From assembly GCA_023412765.1 (NCBI GenBank), contig JAEZBX010000163.1, positions 1 to 5,587 on the forward strand: a DNA stretch of 5,587 nucleotides. The letters run 5' to 3'. Each line of letters opens with the position of its first letter. The stretch's first letter is position 1. The notes below the pieces were generated by a model. That model searched no databases. It had not been told where the DNA came from and saw only the letters and a program-made list of their open reading frames with translations. The DNA is from Bacteroidota bacterium (GTDB taxonomy: Bacteria; Bacteroidota; Bacteroidia; Cytophagales; Cyclobacteriaceae). The translations under genes and the position numbers were made by a program. Below, piece by piece: positions 5,587 through 5,587 of this stretch.

Positions 5587-5587
5587 G

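Larger units (their letters stand above)
5366..5587. other. Gene-free region, probably containing a dispersed intergenic repeat
   Basis: I see no convincing protein or RNA gene in these 222 bases; short frames here have no recognisable motifs. The stretch from about 5420 to the right edge has an A/G-rich tandem repeat, then about 110 bases of unremarkable mixed sequence, then a GC-rich inverted repeat that differs in composition from the rest of the spacer. This mix is like the dispersed non-coding repeats seen in many Cytophagia genomes, but that cannot be shown from one copy. Confidence 0.4.

Noticed and set aside
1..5587. CRISPR array to accompany the Cas6 gene
   Set aside because: I looked for regularly spaced direct repeats of 24-40 bases on both sides of the gene and found none; the only tandem repeat is the 7-base one at 5427-5447, which is not CRISPR-like.
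5448..5587. A tRNA or small protein gene at the right end
   Set aside because: No cloverleaf, TPsiC-like segment or coding frame with a plausible start and motif was found.

Overview
This window looks like a chromosomal segment from a member of the Bacteroidota, most likely of the Cytophagia type. Three things suggest this: a protein resembling the type IX secretion system (T9SS) Plug, which is confined to that phylum; Bacteroidota-style -7 promoter elements (TAnnTTTG) close upstream of genes; and an ECF sigma factor followed by an inner-membrane-anchored outer-membrane-barrel protein. The genus cannot be named from the sequence alone.

Layout from left to right. Positions 1-1957 carry a two-gene unit on the minus strand: an ECF sigma factor (1957 to 1400) and, overlapping it by 29 bases, a long open frame that runs off the left edge (1428 to 1). 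That second protein has a short cytosolic head with a PSENVW motif, one transmembrane helix, about 225 residues of Ser/Thr/Asn/Asp-rich linker, and the beginning of an outer-membrane beta-barrel. This is the architecture of dual membrane-spanning anti-sigma factors, and it is the most interesting system in the window. An 81-base divergent spacer (1958-2038) separates it from a plus-strand gene for a T9SS Plug-like (DUF5103-type) protein with a lipoprotein signal (2039-3316). The Plug-like gene ends tail to tail against a minus-strand Cas6-family endoribonuclease gene (4119 to 3313), and the two stop codons share the palindrome TTAA. No other cas gene and no CRISPR array is visible. Upstream of cas6 on the same strand, after a 116-base AT-rich gap, is the housekeeping ATPase gene ychF (5333 to 4236), with a near-ideal Bacteroidota -7 element before it. 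The right end (5366-5587) has no gene. It holds a short tandem GGAATA-type repeat and a GC-rich inverted repeat at the very edge, probably part of a dispersed intergenic repeat.

Functional picture. The sigma/anti-sigma pair probably senses the outer membrane or envelope and sends the signal straight to transcription. The divergently placed Plug-like protein belongs to the outer-membrane protein secretion apparatus, so a regulatory link is possible but unproven. The Cas6 and YchF genes look like independent neighbours. The Cas6 protein is notable for being isolated from a CRISPR locus here, for its non-ATG start, and for the apparent shortening of the segment that carries the catalytic histidine in archaeal-type Cas6.
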